A program made the position numbers and the translations under genes. Below, piece after piece: positions 1 through 6,937 of a stretch of DNA of 10,536 nt; position 1 is the stretch's first letter, and every line of letters begins with the position of its first letter. The notes beneath the pieces were generated by a model that had not been told where the DNA came from, made no database searches, and was given only the letters and a program-made list of their open reading frames with translations. Source of the DNA: Verrucomicrobiales bacterium (GTDB lineage: Bacteria > Verrucomicrobiota > Verrucomicrobiia > Limisphaerales > UBA9464); NCBI GenBank assembly GCA_003445095.1, contig DLVS01000106.1:1-10536 (forward strand), read 5' to 3'.

Positions 1-545
1 TGTTGGACGCCGCTTACGAACACACCCGCACCTACGCGCGCGAATGCATTCTGGCCCGGCGTCTCGTTGAGCGCGGCGTCCGCTTCGTCGAGCTCACCAT
101 CCCGATGGTGGACGGATACCAACGCTGGGACGCCCACGGTGGATTGGTGAAGAACCACGGCGACAATGCCCGCGCCATCGACCAGCCGATTGCCGGCTTA
201 TTGCTCGACCTAAAGCAACGCGGCTTGCTCGACGAGACGCTCGTCGTGTGGGCTGGGGAGTTCGGGCGGACGCCCTTCGCGCAGGGCGGCGACGGCCGGG
301 ATCACAACGAATTCGGTTTCAGCGTTTGGCTCGCCGGTGGCGGAGTCCGCGGGGGAATGACCTACGGCGAGACCGACGAGTGGGGCTACAAGGCCACGGT
401 CAACAAATTGGAGATGCACGATCTCCACGCCACGATTCTGCATTTGCTTGGCCTCGATCACACGCAACTCACTTTCCGTTTTGGCGGTCGAGACATCCGA
501 CTGACCGATGTTTATGGCGAGGTGGTTCGTGGGATCCTCGCCTGA
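1..545 (+). CDS. DUF1501 family protein, C-terminal part (5' end off window)
   Basis: The reading frame enters from the left edge (first full codon at position 3) and ends at TGA 543-545, so about 180 C-terminal residues are visible. The fragment has the conserved end of DUF1501 proteins, which have an alkaline phosphatase/sulfatase-like fold: [20 protein letters not shown], a Gly-rich WLAGGGV stretch, the [12 protein letters not shown] segment, [15 protein letters not shown], and the terminal [14 protein letters not shown]. The TTG at 3-5 is only the first available codon in the window and should not be taken as the start. Family members are commonly exported and lie next to a DUF1549/DUF1553 (cytochrome-c-like) gene, which would be expected just left of this window. 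Their biochemical role is not established. The next gene starts 98 bases downstream on the same strand, but no functional link to heptose synthesis is evident. Confidence 0.93.
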   Translation, partial: LDAAYEHTRTYARECILARRLVERGVRFVELTIPMVDGYQRWDAHGGLVKNHGDNARAIDQPIAGLLLDLKQRGLLDETLVVWAGEFGRTPFAQGGDGRDHNEFGFSVWLAGGGVRGGMTYGETDEWGYKATVNKLEMHDLHATILHLLGLDHTQLTFRFGGRDIRLTDVYGEVVRGILA

Positions 546-643
546 TTCCGCTAATCTCCCATTCTCCAGGGCGCTTCGGCCGGTGCCTTGTGTTTCCCTC
601 CGCCGCTTGCCAAGGTCGCGCAGATTTAGACTGCGATTTCCTC

Positions 644-1657
644 ATGCCCCAGCTTGCCCTTTCTCGCGTTCACGAATTGCTGGATCGGATTCGACGTACC
701 CGTGTGCTCGTGGTCGGCGACGTCATGCTGGACCAATTCATCTGGGGGCGGGTCTCGCGGATTTCACCAGAAGCGCCGGTGCCGATCGTGGAATTCGAGC
801 GGGAGAGTTTCATGCCGGGCGGCGCGGCTAACGTGGCGCGCAATCTCACGGCTTTGGGTGGGCGCGCGGAGTTGTTTGGGATCGTGGGTCAAGACGCCAA
901 CGCGAGCCAGTTGCGGCAAATCTTGCGCGCGCAGCGGGTAGGGTGCCGTGGCGTGGTTTCCTTGCCGGGATTTCTTACCGCGACCAAGACCCGGATCGTC
1001 GCCCAAAAACAACAAGTCACTCGCCTCGATCGCGAGTCACCCCGAGAGTCGCCTCCCGCCGTCACTGCAAGATTGCTGCGGCACATCGAGTCCGCGTTGG
1101 ACTCAGCGGATGCCGTCAGTATTGGCGACTACGGCAAAGGGGTAGTAACTCAGGCATTGGTGGACGGACTCCGTGAGCGCTCTCGCGAGCGCGGCCGCTG
1201 GCTTAGTTTCGATCCCAAACCAATTCACACCCTGAATCTGCGTGGTCTTTCGTTGCTCACCCCGAACCGCAAAGAAGCCTTCGAGCTCGCTCATCTCGCG
1301 GACACGGACCGCCGCAGCGATCCCCTGGCTGATGCTCCCTTGCGCCGCGTTGCGGACCGCCTGTTGCAAGAACTTCAGCCGGCCCTGTTGCTGATCACTC
1401 TCGGGGAATCCGGCATGCTTCTTTGCCAACGGGACCGCGAACCGTTTCACGTGCCCACGGTCGCCCAAGAAGTGTTCGACGTCTCCGGCGCCGGCGACAC
1501 GGTGATTGCCAGCTTCACTCTGGCGATCGCCGCGGGGGCATCACCGATGGAAGCGGCGATCTTTTCCAATCACGCGGCCGGAGTGGTGGTCGGCAAAGTC
1601 GGCACGGCCACGGCAACTCCGGCGGAACTGCTCGCCAGTTTTGCCAATCACGCATGA
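644..1657 (+). CDS. rfaE1: D-glycero-beta-D-manno-heptose-7-phosphate kinase (monofunctional)
   Basis: A PfkB/ribokinase-family sugar kinase of 337 residues. It is predicted to phosphorylate D-glycero-D-manno-heptose 7-phosphate at C1 to the 1,7-bisphosphate, in the cytoplasm, on the way to ADP-heptose for LPS core. Visible motifs are VLVVGDVMLDQFIWG (residues 21-35), the PfkB N-terminal glycine signature GGAANVARN (59-67), IGDYGKG, LTPNRKEA, and the C-terminal signature DVSGAGDT (279-286) with the catalytic Asp at 285. The protein stops after the kinase domain, so it lacks the cytidylyltransferase half of bifunctional HldE; a separate HldC/RfaE2 gene should exist elsewhere. ATG 644 is preferred because it places the usual short N-terminus before VLVVGD. 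The frame is open back to position 248, but that stretch overlaps the DUF1501 gene and has no family similarity. The stop overlaps the next gene (ATGA), indicating translational coupling. Confidence 0.95.
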   Translation: MPQLALSRVHELLDRIRRTRVLVVGDVMLDQFIWGRVSRISPEAPVPIVEFERESFMPGGAANVARNLTALGGRAELFGIVGQDANASQLRQILRAQRVGCRGVVSLPGFLTATKTRIVAQKQQVTRLDRESPRESPPAVTARLLRHIESALDSADAVSIGDYGKGVVTQALVDGLRERSRERGRWLSFDPKPIHTLNLRGLSLLTPNRKEAFELAHLADTDRRSDPLADAPLRRVADRLLQELQPALLLITLGESGMLLCQRDREPFHVPTVAQEVFDVSGAGDTVIASFTLAIAAGASPMEAAIFSNHAAGVVVGKVGTATATPAELLASFANHA

Positions 1658-2211
1658 GTGGTGTTACGACACGGGCGGTGTTCCTGGATCGCGACGGCAC
1701 GATCAACGTGGACCGGAACTATTTGTCGCATCCGGAGCAGTTCGAGCTGATTCCCGGCGCGGCCGCGGCCCTGCGCCGACTTCAAGACGCGGGCTTTCGA
1801 CTCATTGTGGTGACCAATCAATCAGGCATTGGCCGCGGGTACTACACCGAGGCGGACCTCCATGCCGTCAACGCGCGCATGAATGAACTGCTGGCTGAGG
1901 CCGGTGTTCGGTTGACTCATGTGTACTTCTCGCCGGAAGCACCCGAGCAGGCCGGTCGCGGACGCAAGCCATCACCGGCCTTCTTTTTCGATGCGCGTGA
2001 TGAATGGGGTGTAGATTTGGGACGCAGCTTCATGGTGGGCGACAAATTCATCGATTTGGAAGCGGGCTGGAATGCGGGCTGTGCGGCGAGTGTGCTCGTA
2101 CGGACCGGTTATGGGGCTGAGACAGAACGCAGAGAAAGAAACAGGTTGGGAAAAGCGATCGTGGTGGACGATCTGGCCGCGGCGACGGAATGGATTTTGG
2201 CCGCAGAGTAA
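1654..2211 (+). CDS. gmhB: D-glycero-beta-D-manno-heptose-1,7-bisphosphate 7-phosphatase-like HAD phosphatase
   Basis: A HAD-superfamily (subclass III, HisB-N/GmhB type) phosphatase of 185 residues, predicted to remove the C7 phosphate from heptose 1,7-bisphosphate, the step after the kinase encoded just upstream. Motif I is FLDRDGTIN (residues 10-18) with the nucleophile Asp12 and acid/base Asp14. TNQSGIGRG (54-62) is motif II, RKPSP (104-108) carries the conserved Lys, and GDKFID (129-134) is the metal-binding motif. The start ATG overlaps the upstream TGA, and the MSGVTTRAVFLDRDG beginning fits the family. One feature is unusual. The loop between YFSP and RKP (residues 92-103), where GmhB and HisB-N enzymes normally hold a structural zinc through three Cys and one His, contains no Cys or His. 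Catalytic residues look intact, so activity is likely retained. A phosphatase acting on a related sugar phosphate is possible, but the pairing with the kinase favours GmhB. Confidence 0.9.
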   Translation: MSGVTTRAVFLDRDGTINVDRNYLSHPEQFELIPGAAAALRRLQDAGFRLIVVTNQSGIGRGYYTEADLHAVNARMNELLAEAGVRLTHVYFSPEAPEQAGRGRKPSPAFFFDARDEWGVDLGRSFMVGDKFIDLEAGWNAGCAASVLVRTGYGAETERRERNRLGKAIVVDDLAAATEWILAAE

Positions 2212-2709
2212 AAGTGATGTCTCAGTGCTTAACGAGGAGAAGAAGACGAGCTCGTCGATCCTCGAAGGTTGAAGGTTGAGCGTTCATTTCACTGCGGAAG
2301 GCTGATGCCAAGGCCAGCGGGTTTCGCTCGATTTGCACCGCCACCGGCATTGGCCGCCGAGGTTCCAAGCGAGTTCACGAAGGACGAGATCGTGTCCTGG
2401 CCTTGACCGGAATACTCTCTGGGTCTTCGAGAGAACAAACGGTCACCAGATCGCTGCCCTCCTCAAATTCCTCGATTCCTTCCGACGGTGGGCCGTTGAT
2501 TGAACCTTCGCCCCCAATCTAGCCGAGATCCGAGATTCCGGTTGCCCTCCGATAGTTGTCCTGTCCCTCCCGTCTCCCCTGTGATCCAACCACCAAGGGG
2601 AACGTTCCAGGCCAGCGCAGACGGCGGGAATATCCCGGGATCGGCGGTTGTTCCCAGGAGTCCGTCGCGTCGAATCTTGGTGAAGCCGGGCGGCAGGATG
2701 TTGGAGGGC
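2212..2709. other. Gene-free stretch with decayed-looking minus-strand frames
   Basis: No intact gene is recognised. Read on the minus strand, beyond the stop of the secreted protein at 2710, three successive frames look partly protein-like but are broken by stops and frame changes. The first runs about 2700-2465 and includes LPPGFTKI. The second runs about 2520-2370 and includes GIEEFEEGSDLVTV. The third is a 42-residue ORF at 2222-2350 beginning MPVAVQIERNPLAL. None matches a family I can name. A perfect 12-base palindrome GACGAGCTCGTC lies at 2245-2256, and a short tandem repeat of AAGGTTG occurs near 2266-2280. There is no clear rho-independent terminator behind the phosphatase gene, because no T-run follows the palindrome. 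Confidence 0.4.
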
Positions 2710-3489
2710 TCAGCGGGGTTTCAACCGGAAATACCCCTCCGCATCCGCAGGCAGCGTTTGATACCAGAATTCGGCGTTTCGCGAGGCGACTCCTTGCACC
2801 AGAGTCCATGGCCCGGATGGCGACGGTGCCTGTTCGAGCACATAGCCGCCCCAGGCGTCGCCCGGCCACCGGAGGCGCAGTCCCCCGGGATTCGGCATCG
2901 CCGACAGCCTCGGGACGGCGACATCGGGCGCCGGAACCAACTCGTAGGAAATCACACGGACGTCGTAGGCGAGTACGTCCGAGAAAAACTGGCCGAGTCC
3001 GCCGCCAAAGATATCGCCGCCACCGACGTAGAAGGGGTCCCAGAAGTCGTAGGAAAGTTTCGACGCACCGGAGAGCGGAATGTCGGTCGGCAGCTCCGAG
3101 GGAATCCCTCCCTCGAAGTACCGGCTGTCAGGGGTGAGGAGCCAGACCTCGAACGCTTCGGAGCCGTCGGCGCTGGCGATCTCCAGTCCGGGACAACAGG
3201 TCCAGGTCCGCTGCCGGCGAAGCCGGTATCCGGTGATCGGCTCCGGAAAACCCCGCCAGGGCACATTGTTGAGCGGCAGGATTCGGAACTCGCGGAGCGG
3301 AAAACGAAACGATTCGGCGTGCGGATGCCCCGGTCCGAGATAGTTACCGGTGTCGGCCGGCGGAGGCGTGCGGTCCACCACCTCCGGTGGTTCTCCGAAG
3401 TGAACGACTAGGTCGAACCCCGCCGCGGCTGAGGTCCGTGACCCGAGGCAGGCCAACAATGCGGCAACCGAGAGGAGCGTGCGATGCAT
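2710..3489 (-). CDS. Exported hypothetical protein with Verrucomicrobia-type C-terminal module
   Basis: A 259-residue protein of unknown function. It begins with a typical Sec signal peptide, MHRTLLSVAALLACLGSRTSAAAG (shown here by its 24-residue span, residues 1-24): two early basic residues, a hydrophobic core at 5-15 and an Ala-rich cleavage region near 20-24. Confidence 0.1.
   Translation of the reverse strand: MHRTLLSVAALLACLGSRTSAAAGFDLVVHFGEPPEVVDRTPPPADTGNYLGPGHPHAESFRFPLREFRILPLNNVPWRGFPEPITGYRLRRQRTWTCCPGLEIASADGSEAFEVWLLTPDSRYFEGGIPSELPTDIPLSGASKLSYDFWDPFYVGGGDIFGGGLGQFFSDVLAYDVRVISYELVPAPDVAVPRLSAMPNPGGLRLRWPGDAWGGYVLEQAPSPSGPWTLVQGVASRNAEFWYQTLPADAEGYFRLKPR
2710..3489 (-). CDS. 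Exported hypothetical protein (signal peptide plus C-terminal beta-type module)
   Basis: A 259-residue protein of unknown function. Residues 1-24 form a Sec signal peptide with a basic N-terminus, a hydrophobic core at about 5-15 and an Ala-rich cleavage region. The middle has no recognised domain and is rich in Pro, Gly and aromatic residues, including a CC pair at 98-99 and a Gly-rich GGGDIFGGGLG at 157-167. Residues 190-259 resemble the C-terminal module seen in many verrucomicrobial secreted proteins: LRLRWPGDAWGGYVLEQ, a PSGPWTLV turn, then the terminal EGYFRLKPR. ATG 3489 is chosen over an upstream GTG at 3558 because it starts exactly at the signal peptide. The opposite strand also has a long open frame here, but it is Arg/Pro-rich and lacks any export or domain signal. 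The gene is divergent from the LamG protein at 3928, which ends in a related module. Confidence 0.75.
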   Translation of the reverse strand: MHRTLLSVAALLACLGSRTSAAAGFDLVVHFGEPPEVVDRTPPPADTGNYLGPGHPHAESFRFPLREFRILPLNNVPWRGFPEPITGYRLRRQRTWTCCPGLEIASADGSEAFEVWLLTPDSRYFEGGIPSELPTDIPLSGASKLSYDFWDPFYVGGGDIFGGGLGQFFSDVLAYDVRVISYELVPAPDVAVPRLSAMPNPGGLRLRWPGDAWGGYVLEQAPSPSGPWTLVQGVASRNAEFWYQTLPADAEGYFRLKPR

Positions 3490-3529
3490 AGCAATTGGAA
3501 GTGGCCCAGAGAAGCGAGGTTTTTTAATG

Positions 3530-3601
3530 ATACCAATGATATAATTAACTGTAAGCACTTGGTATTTCAGGCCGTTGTTAATTGCAAACTAAACCAATCA
3601 T
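3530..3601. promoter_or_regulatory. AT-rich island with ACCAA repeats and TATAAT box
   Basis: ATACCAA at 3530-3536 is mirrored by TTGGTAT at 3559-3565, a perfect 7-base inverted repeat with a 22-base AT-rich spacer. ACCAATGAT at 3532-3540 is repeated directly as ACCAATCAT at 3593-3601 (8 of 9 identical). A perfect TATAAT lies on the plus strand at 3540-3545 inside the inverted repeat. It has no good -35 match 17 bases upstream, so the promoter assignment is tentative. The island is 41 or more bases upstream of the minus-strand start at 3489, a reasonable place for promoter and operator of that gene as well. Inference: a divergent promoter region with binding sites for one regulator. Confidence 0.35.
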
Positions 3602-3631
3602 CGCTGGGATCGCTGGGGGTGCACGACAGGA

Positions 3632-3868
3632 TTGTTGGTGAAGGTACGTGCGTCCTCCTTGCCGGGACACGGCTTTGTCGAGGATCACGTTCATCCCACT
3701 AACGGCGTGGTCATCATCGAGACCGAGACCGGTCGCACGATCTTCGCTGTGTCCGGGCCCGACCTCAGCCCTGAAGACCGATGGATCGTTACCGCGGACA
3801 CCAATAACGTCATCCACCTGCACGACGCCTCCGACGGCCGGCGGATCGCCTGCCAGCGACATCCGTAG
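3632..3868 (+). pseudogene. WD40-repeat-like coding remnant
   Basis: A plus-strand frame of at most 92 codons (open from 3593, stop TAG 3866-3868, no ATG, first TTG at 3632) contains about one and a half units resembling WD40 repeats. VVIIETETGRTIFAV is followed by DLSPEDRWIVTAD, then NNVIHLHDASDGRRI. This matches the general pattern '(V.IWD..TG)...(FSPDG..L.TA..D..I.LWD..TG)', with the Trp positions replaced by other residues. One repeat cannot make a propeller, and there is no credible start codon or ribosome binding site, so I read it as the remnant of a larger WD40 or kinase-WD40 gene. It could instead be a small real ORF or a chance resemblance. Confidence 0.35.
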
Positions 3869-3927
3869 GCCTGTTGCGAGCGCTCCTTGAGCCCAATGCC
3901 TGGCACTGCGACTGCTTAGATTGCTTC

Positions 3928-5805
3928 ATGCCCGCGCGCCCCGCTCCCCCGGGTCCCTCCTGTCCGCGTTTCAACCGATCCGCTCGTATCCATCGCGCCC
4001 ACAAAATTCGATTGCGGCTCGCGGTTACCACAGTGGCTGCCCTGATCAACATGGGACCAACGAACGCGGGAACGCCGGTGTCCGGGAGCATCGTGTACAC
4101 GGGCTTCTTTGACCAACCCCGCGCGCTGTTGCGTTCGGAGTTTATTTACGATGGAAAGTCCGAGGCGCGACTGGGAACTCCGACCCTGCTTGCCACCCTC
4201 CCGGGATTAGCGGATGGGATCGTCCGGCTCCCCGAGGAAGGACTGGCGGTGGGCTGTGGAACCGAGGTGGCTTTCGTTAACCTCGATTCCGGAACGGTGC
4301 AGAGGGTCTCCGCGGGCATCCAAGATGCATACCACATCATGCTCGACGCGAGCGGCACCAATGTCTGGACGGGCAACGGGCTTGGACTTTCGGTCGTGCC
4401 GGCGACGCCGCCCGGCCCGGGCTCCAAACTCCCCTTTCAAGAGGACAACGTCATTCCAGAATCAGTGGCCTGGCTGGGGTACCGCAGCGTGTTCTTCGCC
4501 GCGGATGGCGTTTTCGGATCGTTAGACCCGTTCGACCCGAACGGTTTCACAAGCTCGCCTGTGCCCGGACGCGCGATCGCGGGCCCAGCCCTCGTGGTGG
4601 ATCCCTGGACGGAGGACTTGTTTCTGGCCGGTGGACGTTGGATTCAACAACTGCGCGTGGTGGGCGGGGAAGTGCGGCTGATGTCATCGCTGCTTCTCCC
4701 GGCCGGTGTGGACTTGGACCACATCGATCTGGACGGGCGCGGGCATTTCTTCGGCGCCAATGCCCGCGGCACTTTGATTTTCATCGACTATTCGTCCAAC
4801 GGACTCATCGGCTCGCCCAACCATTTTCTGGCTCAACTCCCGATTCCCCGCTCTCCCGGCCAAACCGATTCCGGTTCCATCGACGGCGTTCTGTTTATCC
4901 GAGGGGCCGATCCGGACGACGGAGGCGGACCAGGGGGAGGCGGAGGTCCGCCACCGACTCCGCCGGAATGGGAATCGGAATTACTTCACTGGTGGCCGGG
5001 GGACGGAATCATGGGCGACCTTGCCGGTGATCGCCCGCTCTCCCCGGTGGGAACAACTGACTTTGCTCGCGGCGCCATCAAGGAAGCCTTCCATTTGGCG
5101 AATGATAAATCGTGGCTCACCGCTGCGCCCGGCCGCGACTGGGATCTCGGGAGCCGCGACTTTACTTTCTCAGTATGGGTTTGGTTCGACCATCTCGAGC
5201 CCGAAGGTGGACTGATCGGAAACTATGATCCGGACTCCGACGGAAACCACGGCCGGTGGGTTTGGGAAATTCGCGAACGCCGGCTGCGATTCTTCACCTC
5301 GCGAGGCGCAGGCAATACGGGTTCCGTCGTCGCGGGCCCAGAGTTCGATCCCTTGGCGCGTCGGTGGTATCACCTCGCCCTCACCAAGAAGGGTTCGGCA
5401 TTCCAGTTCTTCATTAATGGCCGGCTCCGGAGAGAAACCAATTATCCGATCCTAATCCCGCCCGAGCCTGGACCGTTGTCCATCGGCCCGCTGTCGTCAG
5501 GCGGGCGAATGGATGAGATCCTGTGGTTCAAGCGGCCGTTGACTCGGGACGAGGTCGCCAGCCTTTACCTGGCGGGGGATCGGATGCCGCGCCGTCCCAC
5601 CGCCACGATTGCGGGTCGAGAGGCGGACCAACTTCGGCTGAGCCTACGCACCTTGGCGGGCCGTCCGTGGATCCTTGAGCGATCCACAAATTTGTTGAAT
5701 TGGGACTTAATAGGCGAACGGGTCACCTCAGGAACAGCTGCGACTGATCTGAATACGTCCGCGGGAGGGCCCAATTTGTTTTTCCGTGTCCGTCCAGGTC
5801 AGTAA
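3928..5805 (+). CDS. Exported propeller-like/LamG-domain protein
   Basis: A 625-residue secreted or surface protein of unknown ligand. Residues 1-48 give a long basic N-region followed by a short hydrophobic segment (about 31-42) and Ala/Gly cleavage-like residues, a weak signal peptide. Residues about 50-325 are beta-rich and resemble a propeller of short repeats (for example GLADGIVRLPEEGLAVG and HIDLDGRGHFFGANA), without a named family. A Gly/Pro linker (about 330-348, GGGPGGGGGPPPTPP) leads to a LamG/concanavalin-like domain (about 350-550: LHWWPGDG, IKEAFHL, FTFSVWVWFD, WYHLALTKKG, FFINGRL, MDEILWFKRPLTRDEVASLY). Residues 553-625 form a C-terminal module ending ILERSTNLLNWDLIG...NLFFRVRPGQ, common in verrucomicrobial secreted proteins. 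ATG 3928 is chosen over TTG 3874 because the latter only adds a Cys-rich leader; both remain possible. The role may be carbohydrate or matrix binding (inference). Confidence 0.85.
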   Translation: MPARPAPPGPSCPRFNRSARIHRAHKIRLRLAVTTVAALINMGPTNAGTPVSGSIVYTGFFDQPRALLRSEFIYDGKSEARLGTPTLLATLPGLADGIVRLPEEGLAVGCGTEVAFVNLDSGTVQRVSAGIQDAYHIMLDASGTNVWTGNGLGLSVVPATPPGPGSKLPFQEDNVIPESVAWLGYRSVFFAADGVFGSLDPFDPNGFTSSPVPGRAIAGPALVVDPWTEDLFLAGGRWIQQLRVVGGEVRLMSSLLLPAGVDLDHIDLDGRGHFFGANARGTLIFIDYSSNGLIGSPNHFLAQLPIPRSPGQTDSGSIDGVLFIRGADPDDGGGPGGGGGPPPTPPEWESELLHWWPGDGIMGDLAGDRPLSPVGTTDFARGAIKEAFHLANDKSWLTAAPGRDWDLGSRDFTFSVWVWFDHLEPEGGLIGNYDPDSDGNHGRWVWEIRERRLRFFTSRGAGNTGSVVAGPEFDPLARRWYHLALTKKGSAFQFFINGRLRRETNYPILIPPEPGPLSIGPLSSGGRMDEILWFKRPLTRDEVASLYLAGDRMPRRPTATIAGREADQLRLSLRTLAGRPWILERSTNLLNWDLIGERVTSGTAATDLNTSAGGPNLFFRVRPGQ

Positions 5806-6165
5806 ATCGACGAAGGTCGCCTACGCCCCCAATGATGGCAGCGCACGGTGCCTGACGAGAAGCTCGACTTCGGAAGCGCCTCCGAGTGTACTTTACCAGG
5901 GATCCCGCGACGCTGCGTCCGTGGCTGCGAATAAGCCGATGGATCTTCTCGGTGAGCGTGCTGTCAATAGGTGCTTGGATTCTGATACCGACCTTCGAGG
6001 ATTCCCGAGGATCGTGAGAGGTCAGTCGTCGTTTCCTTAAATTGGTTGATGAATAGGATTTTCAACGGTCGCAATTGACCAGGTCATTAGTGTGCCTACT
6101 GGCAGAAATGAAGGGACGCATGTGGCTGAGGATGAGCGAAAGGCAACGGGACGGATGTTTAATAG
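5806..6165. other. Intergenic gap between convergent genes
   Basis: No gene is recognised. A bulged hairpin (ACTTCGGA 5867-5874 pairing with TCCGAGT 5881-5887) could contribute to ending the LamG transcript, but no T-run follows it. On the minus strand a frame stays open across roughly 5806-6055 without a start codon or family similarity. The last 100 bases before 6166 are mildly AT-rich and hold nothing I can name. Confidence 0.4.
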
Positions 6166-6900
6166 TTATTTGATGGCGGTCCATGTCGGCAGATCGCCGA
6201 GGAATTCTGGACAGCAACCGCGCAGATGAAGTCGGTCGGCGTCGATCTTCCGCGGCGCTAGGACGCTCGCGGCAGAAGAGACGACCACCCATCCGATCAG
6301 GGAGATCAGAATTCCAAACGCGACCGCCACGACGCCACGACTGTCACCCACCTGGTTGATGGTGTAAGCGCACCCGCCGATCCAGCCGGCCAGCCCCAAC
6401 AACACCGCCACCCAGCCAATGCCGATGACGCGCGCGCGCCGCTGACGGTGCCGTTCGCATAACGAGATTTCCGCTTCTCCCGTCTGGCGCGTGATCAGCG
6501 CGACGATGAGTAGCGGCAGAAGTCCGCAGAACAACAGCAGATAGACCCACGGTGGAATCCATTGCAGCTTGCGTTTGCGCCGCCAGGTCCCGGCCGCGTT
6601 GCACCTCACGCAACGTGGCGGAAGCTGCGCTCCCCGCGCCATTACCAGCACTTTGCCGTCGCGCCAAAGGTCCGGGCTCGGCCCGCCGCCCTCGCCGCGC
6701 ATTGGAACGGCGAGTTGTGGCGGAGCCAATGGCTGCGAGGCATGAGCCGATCGTAACGCCGACAATGGCTTCCATTCGGCCATCGGGCTGTGCCAAACCA
6801 AAGTCTCCGGTCGAATGCGCCCACTGGCGATCAGCTGATCGAATTCCTGCTCGGAGATCGGCCCGCGCCGCTGCCCGTCCTCGGCGTAAAACCAGTTCAT
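6166..6900 (-). CDS. GYF_2-domain multi-pass membrane protein
   Basis: A 244-residue protein of unknown function. Residues 1-50 match the bacterial GYF_2 (DUF4339) domain: NWFYAEDGQRRGPISEQEF, then TLVWHSPMAEWKPL. This small domain commonly sits at one end of bacterial membrane proteins and is thought to mediate protein contacts. A Pro/Gly-rich linker (51-80) follows, then LPPRCVRCNAAG with a CxxC pair (Cys97, Cys100), a basic patch, and a hydrophobic segment at about 117-137. After it comes the CERH motif (Cys148, His151) and two further membrane segments at about 160-180 and 188-211. The C-terminus reads HLRGCCPEFLGDLP. The CxxC/CxxH residues could bind a metal. The start ATG at 6900 puts the GYF motif at the very N-terminus, as usual for the family; no Shine-Dalgarno precedes it. 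It is the last of the minus-strand genes, 156 bases after the lipoprotein gene. Confidence 0.85.
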   Translation of the reverse strand: MNWFYAEDGQRRGPISEQEFDQLIASGRIRPETLVWHSPMAEWKPLSALRSAHASQPLAPPQLAVPMRGEGGGPSPDLWRDGKVLVMARGAQLPPRCVRCNAAGTWRRKRKLQWIPPWVYLLLFCGLLPLLIVALITRQTGEAEISLCERHRQRRARVIGIGWVAVLLGLAGWIGGCAYTINQVGDSRGVVAVAFGILISLIGWVVVSSAASVLAPRKIDADRLHLRGCCPEFLGDLPTWTAIK

Positions 6901-6937
6901 ATGTAGGAGGGTACCGACCCGCGGGTCTGCTGTCCGA

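Larger units (their letters stand above)
3490..3927. other. Divergent intergenic region with AT-rich island
   Basis: This is the gap between two divergently transcribed secreted-protein genes. The part at about 3519-3600 is far more AT-rich than the rest of the window and carries inverted and direct repeats of an ACCAA core together with promoter-like sequence. The part at about 3632-3868 is GC-rich and contains a WD40-like coding remnant on the plus strand, described separately. The last 60 bases before the start at 3928 hold no recognisable ribosome binding site. Confidence 0.5.

Noticed and set aside
248..643. N-terminal extension of the heptose kinase
   Set aside because: The frame is open, but it overlaps the DUF1501 gene and encodes Arg-rich sequence unlike any kinase N-terminus; ATG 644 fits the family.
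2245..2256. GACGAGCTCGTC palindrome as terminator of the heptose genes
   Set aside because: It has no loop and no following T-run; it could be a restriction or protein site, or chance.
2500..3411. A 303-codon plus-strand open frame opposite the secreted protein
   Set aside because: Its product is Arg/Pro-rich with no domain or signal, while the minus strand gives a signal peptide and a recognisable C-terminal module. It is a GC-driven antisense frame.
2710..3489. A second, low-confidence entry for the secreted protein in the feature list
   Set aside because: It is an incomplete duplicate of the full entry at the same coordinates, which should be used instead.
3490..3558. GTG start at 3556-3558 adding 23 residues to the secreted protein
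   Set aside because: It would place a Lys/Pro-containing leader before an otherwise ideal signal peptide and would run through the AT-rich promoter-like island.
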